64,000 nt of DNA from Terriglobales bacterium (lineage in GTDB: Bacteria > Acidobacteriota > Terriglobia > Terriglobales > Acidobacteriaceae): positions 62,001-126,000 of the forward strand of contig DASRFG010000002.1 in the NCBI GenBank assembly GCA_035651655.1. Direction: 5' to 3'. This document shows, one piece after another, positions 44,494 through 54,338 of the stretch (its first letter is position 1; each line of letters opens with the position of its first letter). The position numbers and the translations under genes were made by a program. Below the pieces are notes generated by a model. That model was not told where the DNA came from. It ran no database searches and was given only the letters and a program-made list of their open reading frames with translations.

Positions 44494-46482
44494 ATGAATT
44501 TTAAACTCGTCAGCGATTACAAACCTCGCGGTGACCAGGGGAGGGCCATCGAGCAACTACTCCGAGGTGTGTACGATCGCGAGCAGCACCAGGTGCTGCT
44601 GGGCGTCACCGGCTCCGGCAAGACCTACACCATGGCGAAGGTGATCGAGCAGGTGAACCGGCCAACGCTGGTGCTGGCCCACAACAAGACCCTGGCGGCG
44701 CAGCTCTATCACGAATTCAAGAGCTTCTTCCCGCACAACGCCGTGGAATATTTCGTTTCTTACTACGACTACTACCAGCCGGAAGCCTACGTTCCGGCAG
44801 CCGATCTCTACATCGAGAAAGAAGCTACGATTAACGATGAGTTGGACAAGCTGCGGCTGTCGGCGACCAAATCGCTGTTTGAGCGTCGCGATTGCCTGAT
44901 CGTTGCCTCGGTGAGCTGCATTTACGGCTTGGGCTCGCCGGAAGCGTACTACGGCATGCTGCTCTTCCTGGAGAAGGGGCAAAAGATCAAGCGCGAGGAC
45001 ATCACGCGCAAGCTGGTTGAGATTCTCTACGAACGAACCGATGGCGAGTTCCGGCGCGGTACATTCCGGGTGCGTGGCGACGTAATTGAAGTTTTTCCCA
45101 CTTATGACGACATGGCGTACCGGATCGAGCTCTGGGGAGATGAGATCGAATCACTCTCACAGATCGATCCTCTGTTTGGCACGATCAAGCAGAAATATGT
45201 GCGCCTGCCGATTTACCCAAAGACGCACTATGTGATGAGTCAGGAAACACGCGACTCCGCGGTAGAGTCGATCCTGAAGGAACTGGCGTGGTGGGAAGCG
45301 GAACTGGAGAAGCAAGGCCGCGTGGTTGAGGCCCAGCGCGTGCACCAGCGCACTCGTTTTGATCTGGAGATGATCAAAACCGTCGGGTACTGCCATGGTA
45401 TCGAGAACTATTCGCGGCACTTTACGGGACGCCTGCCTGGAGAGCCGCCACCCACGCTGCTGGACTATGTGCCGCGTGATTATTTGATGTTCATTGACGA
45501 ATCCCACCAGACGATTCCGCAGCTTCACGGCATGTATCACGGCGACCGCTCGCGCAAAGAGACGCTGGTGGAGTTTGGTTTCCGCATGCCGTCGGCGCTG
45601 GACAATCGGCCGCTGACGTTTGAGGAATTCGAGCACCGCGTGAACCAACTGATTTATGTCTCAGCAACACCCGGACCGTACGAGCTGACTAAAGCTGCGG
45701 GCGTGGTGGTTGAGCAGATCATCCGCCCAACCGGGCTGATCGATCCCGAGGTCGAGGTCAGGCCGGTGAAAGGTCAGATTGACGACCTGCTGCACGAGAT
45801 TCGGCAGCGAGTGGAGCGCGGGGAACGCGTGCTGGTAACCACGCTGACAAAGCGGATGGCAGAGGACTTGGCGGAGTACTACAGCGAAGTAGGGGTGCGC
45901 TGCCGGTATATGCACTCTGAAATCGAGACGCTGGAGCGGGTAAAAATTCTTCGTGACCTGCGCAAGGGCGAGTTCGATGTGTTGATCGGGATCAACTTGC
46001 TGCGTGAAGGACTGGACCTGCCGGAAGTGTCATTGGTGGCTGTGCTGGACGCCGACAAGGAAGGCTTCCTGCGATCCAGCGGCTCACTCATCCAGACCGT
46101 CGGCCGCTGCGCACGGAACCTGAACGGCAGGGCGATCCTATACGCCGACGTAATGACCGATTCGATGCGCCGCGCAATGGATGAGACCGAGCGGCGGCGG
46201 GCCATCCAGCGCGCGTACAACATCGAACACAACATCACTCCGGAGTCGATTGTGCGGCCACTGGAGATGTCACTGGCCTCGATCGTCGAGGCGGACTACA
46301 CCGATCTCACCAGCGAGGCGGATGGCATTCCCGAATTCAAATCCCAGGATGAACTGGACGCTTACATCGCCAAGCTGGAATCAGACATGCGCGAGGCCGC
46401 AAAGCGTTTTGAATTCGAGAAAGCGGCCAAGCTGCGCGACACCATCCGAGAACTCCGCACAAAGGAATTTTTGTTTGCGTGA
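44494..46482 (+). CDS. uvrB: Excinuclease ABC subunit B
   Basis: Damage-verifying helicase-like subunit of nucleotide excision repair; 662 residues, normal length. It has Walker [13 protein letters not shown] (about 41-52), the beta-hairpin region rich in tyrosines ([20 protein letters not shown]), helicase motifs with [32 protein letters not shown] and QTVGRCARN, and the C-terminal UVR domain that binds UvrC ([19 protein letters not shown]). The ATG at 44494 gives the typical N terminus ([13 protein letters not shown]). Convergent with the orphan cheR 12 nt away. No other uvr gene is present. Confidence 0.98.
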   Translation: MNFKLVSDYKPRGDQGRAIEQLLRGVYDREQHQVLLGVTGSGKTYTMAKVIEQVNRPTLVLAHNKTLAAQLYHEFKSFFPHNAVEYFVSYYDYYQPEAYVPAADLYIEKEATINDELDKLRLSATKSLFERRDCLIVASVSCIYGLGSPEAYYGMLLFLEKGQKIKREDITRKLVEILYERTDGEFRRGTFRVRGDVIEVFPTYDDMAYRIELWGDEIESLSQIDPLFGTIKQKYVRLPIYPKTHYVMSQETRDSAVESILKELAWWEAELEKQGRVVEAQRVHQRTRFDLEMIKTVGYCHGIENYSRHFTGRLPGEPPPTLLDYVPRDYLMFIDESHQTIPQLHGMYHGDRSRKETLVEFGFRMPSALDNRPLTFEEFEHRVNQLIYVSATPGPYELTKAAGVVVEQIIRPTGLIDPEVEVRPVKGQIDDLLHEIRQRVERGERVLVTTLTKRMAEDLAEYYSEVGVRCRYMHSEIETLERVKILRDLRKGEFDVLIGINLLREGLDLPEVSLVAVLDADKEGFLRSSGSLIQTVGRCARNLNGRAILYADVMTDSMRRAMDETERRRAIQRAYNIEHNITPESIVRPLEMSLASIVEADYTDLTSEADGIPEFKSQDELDAYIAKLESDMREAAKRFEFEKAAKLRDTIRELRTKEFLFA

Positions 46483-46494
46483 CTGAGGCCTGGG

Positions 46495-47337
46495 TCAGCT
46501 GTCCCGTCTGGACGCCGGCTTCTGATAAAAGCGATAGGATCCGTGCTTGCGCTCGTGGAATTCCATGCTGGTATTGGGCAGGGCTTCACCGGGAGCCAAC
46601 AGTATGTACCCTCCCGGTTTGAGCGCATCATCAAAGCGCTTCAATGCAGAAGGACGAGCAGCACGCGCCAGGTAATGCAGCACGTCCACGAAAAAGATGC
46701 AGTCAAACGAACCGGGAGCGGCGGTCCGGCCCAGGTTGCCGGGAACGAAGCTCACCAGGTTGCGAACTTCCGGCTTGACCAGAAAGTGTTCTCCCACTTT
46801 CACAAAATACCGTTGCAGAAGTCGAAGCGGGATGCCATCCAAAGAGCGTCGTGAATACAGGCCCCGTTCCGCCTGGTGGAGGGCATGACGGCTCAGGTCA
46901 GAGGCGATCACCTGGATTTGCCATCCTGGCCCGACGTCGACGCACTCCGAGAGTGCGATCGCCATCGAATAGGCTTCCTCTCCGGTACCGCAGCCGGCAC
47001 TCCACAGCCTCAGAGCGCGGGGCACCTCCCAGAATTTGCGCATGCGTAATTCCGGAATTACTACCTTTTCGAGGGTTTCAAACGCCAGCGCGTGACGGAA
47101 GAACCTGCTTTCAGTGACCAGCACTTGATCTTGCAGGGCATCGCACTCCATGGCAGACGAACGAAGGAGAGCCAGCAATTCAGCCAGTGATCCCAGCCCT
47201 CGTGATGCGGCATAGTCTGAAATACGCTGGGATAGAAACTCAGGATGTTGGTCGAGCAGGATGCCGGCCCGCTGTTCCAGCAACTGACGGATTTCCCCGA
47301 AATGGTTAAGGGCGGGAGCGGCGGCGCTGGAGGTCAA
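46495..47337 (-). CDS. cheR: CheR-type protein-glutamate methyltransferase, orphan copy
   Basis: Methylates glutamates on chemoreceptors using SAM; 280 residues. It has the small N-terminal helical domain (IRQLLEQRAGILLDQHPEFL), TESRFFRHALAFETL, the SAM motif LRLWSAGCGTGEEAYSMAI, VIASDLSRHALHQAERGLY and FFVDVLHYL in place of the more usual FCRNVLIYF. It is separate from the main chemotaxis operon, which has its own cheR 10 kb away. It follows, 26 nt away, a receiver/DHp protein. Orphan CheR proteins often serve non-flagellar signalling, so its target here may be different. Confidence 0.88.
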   Translation of the reverse strand: MTSSAAAPALNHFGEIRQLLEQRAGILLDQHPEFLSQRISDYAASRGLGSLAELLALLRSSAMECDALQDQVLVTESRFFRHALAFETLEKVVIPELRMRKFWEVPRALRLWSAGCGTGEEAYSMAIALSECVDVGPGWQIQVIASDLSRHALHQAERGLYSRRSLDGIPLRLLQRYFVKVGEHFLVKPEVRNLVSFVPGNLGRTAAPGSFDCIFFVDVLHYLARAARPSALKRFDDALKPGGYILLAPGEALPNTSMEFHERKHGSYRFYQKPASRRDS

Positions 47338-47363
47338 TCCCTACACTCCTGATCGAGTAGCCG

Positions 47364-48065
47364 CTAAGGTGCGGCGACTCTAGAGGCTTTTACATTCGGC
47401 CGAGGCTGCTGTTGGCCTTGGGTGGCGCAACGCATTTCGCTTTCCAGGGAAGAAAAGCGTTGGATGATCTCGTGCATGCGCAGCGCCATGTTGCGGATGG
47501 TGTCTACCTGGTCGCGCAATTGTGCGGAGAGCGCGCCCGGTTCCAGGAGCAATAGTTCGGAATTGCCCAACACCGAGGTCAGAGCGTTGTTCAGGCTGTG
47601 GCGCATCTCCAGCATGTAGCGTCCCAAGGTAGCCTCGCGATGGCTCAGCGCAGCGGATTCCTCTGCCTTTTTCGCCCGGTTTATCGCTTCAGCGCGACGC
47701 AGGGCTTCACCGCCCAGAAGCACCAGGGCATCAGGCCAGCCTTCATGTTGCCGTAAGGCGAGCACTTTTGGAAAATTGTCGCGCGCAGCCTGCAGGCCGC
47801 TGGAATCCTGGCAAACGTAAATTACTGGCTTGTCCAGGCTCTCGGCTCTTTGTAGTGTTTCCTGCGGAAACTTTCCCTTAGCGGAGTTCACAATAGCAAC
47901 GTCAAATGCGGTGGAGCTTCCGTGGTTCCAAATCTCACTGCTTACCAGCACAAAAGCCGGAACGCTGCGTTCGGTCTGCCATCGCGCCATTACCGCGCGG
48001 GCAAACTCGGCGTCGTCAGCGACGATTAATACGGTTGGTTGCTGCAACATGATGTCGTCGCCCAT
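47364..48065 (-). CDS. Pseudo-receiver plus histidine phosphotransfer (DHp) protein without ATPase domain
   Basis: A 233-residue protein (or 228 from ATG 48050). The N-terminal 120 residues look like a response-regulator receiver fold (VLIVADDAEFARAV) but the phospho-acceptor position in FDVAIVNSAKG is Asn60. The rest is a coiled segment and a HisKA-like helical pair, LGRYMLEMRHSLNNALTSVL, with His156 where the phosphorylated histidine stands. No ATPase (HATPase_c) domain follows: the gene ends and cheR begins 26 nt later. It may pass phosphate between other proteins (like Spo0B or ChpT) or bind a partner kinase. It is not a frameshift, since no ATPase remnant follows in any frame. Confidence 0.75.
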   Translation of the reverse strand: MGDDIMLQQPTVLIVADDAEFARAVMARWQTERSVPAFVLVSSEIWNHGSSTAFDVAIVNSAKGKFPQETLQRAESLDKPVIYVCQDSSGLQAARDNFPKVLALRQHEGWPDALVLLGGEALRRAEAINRAKKAEESAALSHREATLGRYMLEMRHSLNNALTSVLGNSELLLLEPGALSAQLRDQVDTIRNMALRMHEIIQRFSSLESEMRCATQGQQQPRPNVKASRVAAP

Positions 48066-48146
48066 TTTGGGCTTTCTATCCTGTTCTCCACATCCCGCGC
48101 AAGCAAAGAACTGCTGACCTCTAGTATTGTTCGAGGCTCATGCCCG

Positions 48147-48521
48147 TCATTGCTTGATAATCCAGTTGGGCAAATCGTGGGCGAAGCGCGCCGCGACTGC
48201 CACATTGCCACTCTGGCATTGCACCGCCACAACCCAGGCCTCGGTATCAAGTGAGCGATCCGAATTCTGCAAATGGATCTTGTCTGCAAACTCCAGCGGA
48301 AGGCTGGACACAAACAGCACCTCTCGGGGGGTACCGAATTCGATGACCGTATCCTGCTGCCCACCGCCTTTTCTAGTGACCTGGACAGGAATGCGCACCG
48401 GTGTCGCATCCGGAAAAAACCTCGCCAGCCGACTAGCAAAAGACCCGTCCCGACACTCCGCCTGCTTGTGCGCCACTTTGGCCTTTCTCCGCTCAGAGTT
48501 TCCTTGTAGTGCCAACGACAC
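48147..48521 (-). CDS. PilZ-like small protein
   Basis: A 124-residue protein. A basic N-terminal region with RLARFFPDATPVRIPVQVTRK is followed by strands ending in VEFADKIHL-type and AWVVAVQCQSGNVAVAARF segments, the layout of degenerate PilZ domains in this phylum. PilZ domains bind cyclic di-GMP through RxxxR and DxSxxG; neither motif is clearly complete here, so binding is doubtful. It sits between the NtrC regulator upstream and the receiver/DHp gene downstream, all on the minus strand. A longer frame on the same strand to 48577 is a different reading frame and looks spurious. Confidence 0.5.
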   Translation of the reverse strand: MSLALQGNSERRKAKVAHKQAECRDGSFASRLARFFPDATPVRIPVQVTRKGGGQQDTVIEFGTPREVLFVSSLPLEFADKIHLQNSDRSLDTEAWVVAVQCQSGNVAVAARFAHDLPNWIIKQ

Positions 48522-48677
48522 AAGGACGCCGTCAGTAGCAATGCACGAGCCCGGCCAAACTGGAGGACAGCCCTCATGCTTCCAAGCTGTTGAATCTTAA
48601 TAAGCTAAAGGTAAGGCGGCGAGAGCGCAGAGCGTCTCCGGTATCAAGGTGAGACGCTGTCTCAGGCGCCTGGCGAA

Positions 48678-50108
48678 TCAATGCTCAGAAATGGACTGCG
48701 CGGCCCCGCTACTGTCCCCGTTGCCTACCGCTGCGGCTGCCGTTTTCATGCCGATGCCGTAGCGCTTCAGCTTACGGTAGAGCGTGGCCCGGCTAATACC
48801 CAACAATTGGCCGGCCATCGTCTTGTCGCCGTTGACCTGCTCAAACACACGTTGGATGGTGATGCGCTCAATATCTTCGAGATCGGTAGAAGAGACGACT
48901 GCCGGCGGGACTTCCGGAAAGCCGTCTTCCGGCACCGACAGGGAGCGGATAGCAGGGGGAAGATCGTGAAAATCAATACTCTGTTGGTCACCGAGCGCCA
49001 CAGCTCTCTCTACGCAGTTCTCCAGCTCGCGGACGTTGCCCGGCCAGTCGTATTGCAGCAGAGCTTTCATGGCCGCAGGAGTCACTTTTATGGGCTGGGT
49101 GGGCGCATAGCGGCTTAGGAACCACTGGACAAGCTCAGGAATATCGGCACGCCGGTCGCGCAAACACGGCAAGTGCACGGTAACCACATTCAGCCGGAAA
49201 TAGAGGTCCTTTCGGAAGGTACCGGCCCGGTAAGAGGCCTCAAGATCCCGATTGGTGGCGGCAATTATACGTACATCCACCTTGATCTTCTGATTGCTGC
49301 CGACGGGACGCACCTCTTTCTCCTGCAGCACACGTAACAACTTGGCCTGCATTTCTTGTGGAAGTTCGCCGATCTCGTCGAGAAAAATCGTGCCTCCATC
49401 GGCTGATTGAAATAGGCCCGCCTTGGAGCGCAACGCCCCGGTAAAGGCGCCTTTCTCGTAGCCGAAGAGTTCGCTCTCGATTAACGTTGGCACCAGTGAG
49501 CCGCAGTCAACCGCCACAAAGGGCTGCTTGGCCAGAGAACCTCGAAAGTGAATCGCGCGTGCAACCAGTTCTTTTCCGGTGCCGCTTTCGCCAGTAATTA
49601 ATACCGGGGTGCGGGTGTCTTTAAGTCTGTCGATCAGCACCAGCACGTCCTGGATTACTTTGGAGGCGCCGACGATTCCTCCCATGGCCGTGCTTACACG
49701 CTCGCGCAACGAGCGGTTCTCCAGAACCAGCCGCACTTTTTGCGCCATGCGCTGTAGGATGAGCTTCATCTCTTCCAGCCGAAAGGGCTTGGTGATGTAG
49801 TCGTAGGCGCCAAGCTTCATTGCCTGCACGGCGTTGTCAATGGACCCATAGCCAGTGATGATCGCGACCTCAGTGCGCGGAGACTGCTTCTTCACGGTCT
49901 CCAGGAATTCGAGACCCGACATTTGTGCCATGCGCAGGTCCACCAGGATCAGATCAGGAAAATCCGTCTCCAGGCGGGACAGGGCTGTCTCGGCATTTTC
50001 GGCTTCGAAGCAAGCGAATCCCAGCGATTCCCCGATCTTCACGCAGAGCTTGCGAATGCTTTGCTCGTCATCAACGATCAGCAGGCGAATCCGAACGTCT
50101 TCAGTCAT
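48678..50108 (-). CDS. Sigma-54-dependent response regulator, NtrC type (second)
   Basis: A 476-residue enhancer-binding protein from ATG 50108; eleven more residues upstream are possible. Receiver domain with Asp57 (LILVDLRMAQ), AAA+ domain with Walker A GESGTGKE, the sigma-54 loop GAFTGA intact and Walker B TIFLDEIGE, and a C-terminal Fis-type helix-turn-helix (TMAGQLLGISRATLYRKLKR). Its ATG overlaps the stop of the receiver gene upstream (ATGACTGA, 8 nt), so they are translated together. The large GAF/PAS kinase upstream in the same operon is the probable source of phosphate. Confidence 0.93.
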   Translation of the reverse strand: MTEDVRIRLLIVDDEQSIRKLCVKIGESLGFACFEAENAETALSRLETDFPDLILVDLRMAQMSGLEFLETVKKQSPRTEVAIITGYGSIDNAVQAMKLGAYDYITKPFRLEEMKLILQRMAQKVRLVLENRSLRERVSTAMGGIVGASKVIQDVLVLIDRLKDTRTPVLITGESGTGKELVARAIHFRGSLAKQPFVAVDCGSLVPTLIESELFGYEKGAFTGALRSKAGLFQSADGGTIFLDEIGELPQEMQAKLLRVLQEKEVRPVGSNQKIKVDVRIIAATNRDLEASYRAGTFRKDLYFRLNVVTVHLPCLRDRRADIPELVQWFLSRYAPTQPIKVTPAAMKALLQYDWPGNVRELENCVERAVALGDQQSIDFHDLPPAIRSLSVPEDGFPEVPPAVVSSTDLEDIERITIQRVFEQVNGDKTMAGQLLGISRATLYRKLKRYGIGMKTAAAAVGNGDSSGAAQSISEH

Positions 50109-50505
50109 GGGCTTTTCCAATCGTTTTTTCGACAACTGCAATCAGCTGTTGAACTCGGAATGGCTTTTCGATACAAGGGGCTCCGGTCTTTTTCAGCGTG
50201 GCTGCGGTCTCTTCATTGGCTATGTCGCCGGTGATAAATACAACGCGTGCAGCAAGTTCAGGGCGGTGGCCGGAAATCCAGGCGTGCACATCGGCGCCGT
50301 CCACACCGCCCGGAGTCCGCATATCTGAAACCACTCCCAGAAAAGGTGTGCTTGCTAACAGGCGTATGGCCTCGACCCCGGAGCCGCTGGTGACCACTGG
50401 ATATCCGCTGCGCTCCAGCGCCGCTTGCACGTAGGCCATGACCGAGGGCTCGTCCTCAATGACGAGTACCGGTAGCTTCCTAGGTTTTGCTGAAACATTG
50501 CTCAT
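50101..50505 (-). CDS. Single-domain response regulator (receiver only)
   Basis: A 134-residue receiver domain with no output domain. Acid pocket VIEDEP near the N terminus, phospho-acceptor Asp61 (GVVSDMRTPGG), switch Thr in FITGD and Lys in IEKPFR. Its start overlaps the end of the sensor kinase gene by 4 nt (ATGA) and its end overlaps the NtrC gene by 8 nt. It could be an intermediate or a phosphate sink between the kinase and the NtrC regulator. Confidence 0.9.
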   Translation of the reverse strand: MSNVSAKPRKLPVLVIEDEPSVMAYVQAALERSGYPVVTSGSGVEAIRLLASTPFLGVVSDMRTPGGVDGADVHAWISGHRPELAARVVFITGDIANEETAATLKKTGAPCIEKPFRVQQLIAVVEKTIGKAHD

Positions 50506-53500
50506 GTTGTAATCACTCCAGGCGCCGCTGCAATCTCTGTCCCGGGGGTTATTGGCAGCCGCACAGTGAAGGTCGCTCCTTCCCGCCCACTGTTGTTGTG
50601 GGACAATATTTCGCCCCCGTGTTCACGCACGATCCCGTAGCAGATACTCAGCCCAAGTCCAGTGCCCTTGCCTACTTCCTTGGTGGTGAAAAATGGATCG
50701 AAGATGCGCTCGGGATAAATAATTCCGTTTCCGTTATCGCGAAAGGTAATCTGGACGTGCTTGTTCTCCAATGAAGTTTCTACTTCGATGCGCGCCGGAC
50801 GCCCCGTTTCACGCACTGCATCATAGGCATTATTCAAAATATTCAGAAATACCTGCTGCAACTGGTGCGAATCGCCAATTACTTCCGGCAGAGACCCGTG
50901 GAGACGCTCGATCACCTCTACGCCATGACTGGAAAAATCGTAGGAGCGGAGCTGTAACGTACGTCGCAGAATTGAATTGATTTGAAGCGACTTGCGCTGA
51001 GGCGGCATTTGCCGTGCAAAACTCAATAGGTTTTGGACAATCTGCTTGGTGCGTTGCGCCTCTTGCAGGATGACGCGCAAATCCTTCTTCACCCCGTCCG
51101 GCACCTCAGGATTTTCCATTAACAGGTCGGCGAAGCCTAGAATGGCGGTGAGCGGATTGTTGACCTCGTGCGCAACTCCGGACACCAATTGCCCAACTGC
51201 TGCCATCTTTTCGGTATGCATCAACTTGGCCTGAAGCATGGCGGCATCCGTAATGTCGGTCATCACGACCACGACGCTGGTGACCTGACCTTGTTCGTCG
51301 CGCATGGGACTCAGGTTGATGGAGAATTGCCCCACCCGGCCGTCGTAGAGCATGATGGGCAACTCCAGGTTATCTACCTGCTGTCCTGCCAAGGTGGCTT
51401 CCAGAGCGGTGGTCAGGGCACCGCGACGGGATGGCGCTACCAGTTCGGTGAGAGGTTCGCCCAGGACTTGTTGCGGGTTGTAAGTACCGCCTTCATACCA
51501 GCGGCGGTTGGCATATGTGATTTGGCCGGCGGTATCGGTAACCAGGATGATGCTTTGGGTGTTGTTGATGATCTTGGCGTTGAAATCGCGCTCGCGCTGC
51601 AGGTCGGCTTGCGAGTTCTTCAATTCGGTAATGTCTAAGATCAGGCCACGAAACTGCACGACCTTGCCCTGGCTGTCCCGCACGGCGAATGCATTTTGCA
51701 AGGTATGGATGGGGGTACCGTCCTTGCGCCGCAGAGTTTCTTCGAAATTGCGCAATTCACCGGTTTGCTCCAATCGGAAGCGAAAGGGATCGCGTTCCTG
51801 GGCCTTGAAATACAGTTCCGTAGGAATATCAATTTGCAACAGCTCATCACGGCTGTTGTAGCCAAGCATGCGAACCAGAGCGTCATTCACTTCGATAAAC
51901 CGGCCGCTAGGAATGGAGAAGTACAGGCCTTCCTGAATATTGTCGAAGAGTTCGCGATACCGGCGCTCCGCCTCCCGCCGGTCCGTTATATCTTTTAGGA
52001 CATGGATCGTCTGCAGGGCTTCGTTGTTGGCGCCGTGAATTCGAGAGGTTGAGACCAGGTAGGTACGGTCCAACACAGGATGGATGTATTCGTCCGTGGC
52101 CTCCATTCCCATGCGACAGAAGGGGCATGCCAGCGCTGACGATTCCGTGGTCATCGCCAGCAGGGCTCGCATATTGATACCGATCAGCTCTGAAGGCGGG
52201 GCTCCTATGAACTCCGCCAGCGAGCTGTTGACCCGCAGCACTTTGAATTGCTCGTCATGCACCACGATGTAATCTGTGATGGCGTCGAATATCTCCATCC
52301 AGTGGCGATTCGCCTGATCCATCCGCGTGAATAGGCGTGCGTTTTCCAGCGCCACGGAAGCATGTCCGGTCAGGGCTTGAAGCAGGTGTTGGTCGGCTTG
52401 GGAGAGCGGTTTTAGGCGGTCCGCGAGGCACAGCACACCAATGAGTTCGCCGTCACTTCCGTGCAGGCGCGCCACCGTAAGGTCACTCCAGCCCAGAGTG
52501 GTGGCCATTCCGTGACCAAGCAGCTCGGCAGCCTGTCCGGAGAAGATGGCCTGAGGCCGGCCAACAATTAGGTCAGTGAGCGCCAGACCGAGGCGCCTAA
52601 CCACGCCTTTTTCCGGGGTGGCGCCGGCTCCGTGGGTGGCCATCACTTCCAATTGCCCACGCTGCGACAATGCCAAGGCTGCCGAAGGCGCTCCCAGCAT
52701 GGCAGCGGCCCGGGCGGTGAAGTTCCGCACGAACTCAGGCAGCCGGAGTAAGGAGTTGAGCTCCAGCGCCATGCTCATGAGGTCTTCTGCCCGGTGGCGA
52801 TGCTGCTCGGAAAGGTGGAGATTACGTGCCGCCTCCAGGGCCACGGCTACCTGAGCAGCCAGGGATCGGGCCCGGCGTATGTCCTCCGGCGAGATGCCCT
52901 GCTTATCAATCCGGTCGAGCACTCCGAACATGCCCAGCGCTTGTCCATCTGAGCCGAGCAAGGGCACGCTTAGAATTTGACGCACATTGAATTGGGCGGC
53001 GCTCTGCTGATCGGCTTCAGGAACCTTGCCGATGTCATCGGTCCAAAACACTTCTTTATTGGCCAGTACACTGCTGGCTACCGAGATAGGAAACGTGGCC
53101 TGCATGGGGCGGGCTACGCCATTCTCGGCCGCCCAGCGCACGGCGCAGACGTCACCTTCTACCAGGGCAATATAGGAACGTCCAAAGCCTAGAAACTCGG
53201 CCGCGCGCACGACGAACTTCTGTAGAAATTGATCAAGATTGTTGATGCTGCCAAGCTCGGACGAAATCTCCAGCAACTGATGTAATTCCTGGGCGTGAGC
53301 CGTGGAGGTGGCAAACAATTCGGCATTGGCGATGGTCAGGTTTCCGAATCCGGCAACGGCACTCAGCAGCGCGCTTTCTTCATCATTAAAGCTCTCGCCG
53401 GAGGGGCAGACCAACACAGCGCCGCTGGTCTGGGAAGTGCGTAGGGGGGCCGCGACCCATTGCCCAGCAGAAATCAAACCCATGAACCCCGCCGCTTTAG

Positions 53501-54338
53501 GGTCCAGCTTTATTGATACCGGTTGGTCCTCGTCCAAAGCGCGGGAGGCCAGCTGGGAGGCAAAGGCGAAGTCGTCACGCGCGTCATGAGCGCGAAGTTT
53601 CTCCACCCAGTCGAGATTTTCGGCCGCCGCCGCTCGCAGCCGGAAGCGACCCCCTTCCCGCAATAACACACATACCAGGCGGGCATGCAGCAAAGCGCGC
53701 AACCGCTCGGCCAAGGTTTGAATGACGGCAGAAACATCGGGAACGGCCTGCAGCACTTGTGCACACTGCATCAGGATTTCCGCACGGCGATGCTGCTCCC
53801 GCGAGAACTTCGTCAGGCGGCTCGCTTCCAGAAGACTGCCCAGATGACCAGCCAGAATCGTCGCTTTTGCGGCAAAATCTTCATCGAAGAAGTCGGCCCG
53901 GGAGGTATGGATGAAGACAGTAGTGCCGATCGCCTCGCCGGCGACCAGTAGCGGCGCAGCCATAATGGATTGGGCTTGGTACTGGCCCGCCAGCGGGTAG
54001 CGCGACGGATCGGGCTGGTTCACGTACAAGGTGCGTCGGCGGCGCACCGATTCAGCTGCCACCGCACTCTCGTCGGCTTTCAGAGCGGTCCCGGGAAAAC
54101 CCTCGGCCATATGCCCTTCGGCCGCAACGCCCACTAACTCATCCTTCGCAAGAACCCTCCAGAAATAACTCCCGTCGACTCCAAAGAATTCCCTGGTAGA
54201 GCGAAGGAACATTTGAATGAGCGATTTAGAGTCAATTCCTTGAGTTGCGGCGGCGGCGAATTCGAGCAGAAGTTTTTGAAAAGAGTTGTTCAACCGAGGG
54301 GGAGAACCTTGAGGCGCAGTGGTATGCCCAGCTTGCAT
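50502..54338 (-). CDS. Large soluble sensor histidine kinase with several GAF and PAS domains
   Basis: A 1278-residue kinase with no membrane segment. Order, roughly: four GAF domains (30-190, 200-340, 355-495, 515-670), three PAS domains (675-795, 800-915, 925-1035), HisKA with phospho-acceptor His1057 (VSGVAHEVNNPLTAIL) and an ATPase domain with NILNNAYDA, DNGNGI and GTGLGLSI. The first PAS domain contains an unusual CPFC pair (ALACPFCRMGMEATDE), a possible redox or metal site. It heads an operon with the receiver and NtrC genes, each overlapping the next. The signals are unknown; many GAF domains suggest cytosolic small-molecule sensing. Confidence 0.92.
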   Translation of the reverse strand: MQAGHTTAPQGSPPRLNNSFQKLLLEFAAAATQGIDSKSLIQMFLRSTREFFGVDGSYFWRVLAKDELVGVAAEGHMAEGFPGTALKADESAVAAESVRRRRTLYVNQPDPSRYPLAGQYQAQSIMAAPLLVAGEAIGTTVFIHTSRADFFDEDFAAKATILAGHLGSLLEASRLTKFSREQHRRAEILMQCAQVLQAVPDVSAVIQTLAERLRALLHARLVCVLLREGGRFRLRAAAAENLDWVEKLRAHDARDDFAFASQLASRALDEDQPVSIKLDPKAAGFMGLISAGQWVAAPLRTSQTSGAVLVCPSGESFNDEESALLSAVAGFGNLTIANAELFATSTAHAQELHQLLEISSELGSINNLDQFLQKFVVRAAEFLGFGRSYIALVEGDVCAVRWAAENGVARPMQATFPISVASSVLANKEVFWTDDIGKVPEADQQSAAQFNVRQILSVPLLGSDGQALGMFGVLDRIDKQGISPEDIRRARSLAAQVAVALEAARNLHLSEQHRHRAEDLMSMALELNSLLRLPEFVRNFTARAAAMLGAPSAALALSQRGQLEVMATHGAGATPEKGVVRRLGLALTDLIVGRPQAIFSGQAAELLGHGMATTLGWSDLTVARLHGSDGELIGVLCLADRLKPLSQADQHLLQALTGHASVALENARLFTRMDQANRHWMEIFDAITDYIVVHDEQFKVLRVNSSLAEFIGAPPSELIGINMRALLAMTTESSALACPFCRMGMEATDEYIHPVLDRTYLVSTSRIHGANNEALQTIHVLKDITDRREAERRYRELFDNIQEGLYFSIPSGRFIEVNDALVRMLGYNSRDELLQIDIPTELYFKAQERDPFRFRLEQTGELRNFEETLRRKDGTPIHTLQNAFAVRDSQGKVVQFRGLILDITELKNSQADLQRERDFNAKIINNTQSIILVTDTAGQITYANRRWYEGGTYNPQQVLGEPLTELVAPSRRGALTTALEATLAGQQVDNLELPIMLYDGRVGQFSINLSPMRDEQGQVTSVVVVMTDITDAAMLQAKLMHTEKMAAVGQLVSGVAHEVNNPLTAILGFADLLMENPEVPDGVKKDLRVILQEAQRTKQIVQNLLSFARQMPPQRKSLQINSILRRTLQLRSYDFSSHGVEVIERLHGSLPEVIGDSHQLQQVFLNILNNAYDAVRETGRPARIEVETSLENKHVQITFRDNGNGIIYPERIFDPFFTTKEVGKGTGLGLSICYGIVREHGGEILSHNNSGREGATFTVRLPITPGTEIAAAPGVITT

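Noticed and set aside
48026-48577. Longer frame on the minus strand over the PilZ-like gene
   Set aside because: Its protein has no recognisable pattern and uses a different frame from the better-supported 124-residue protein.
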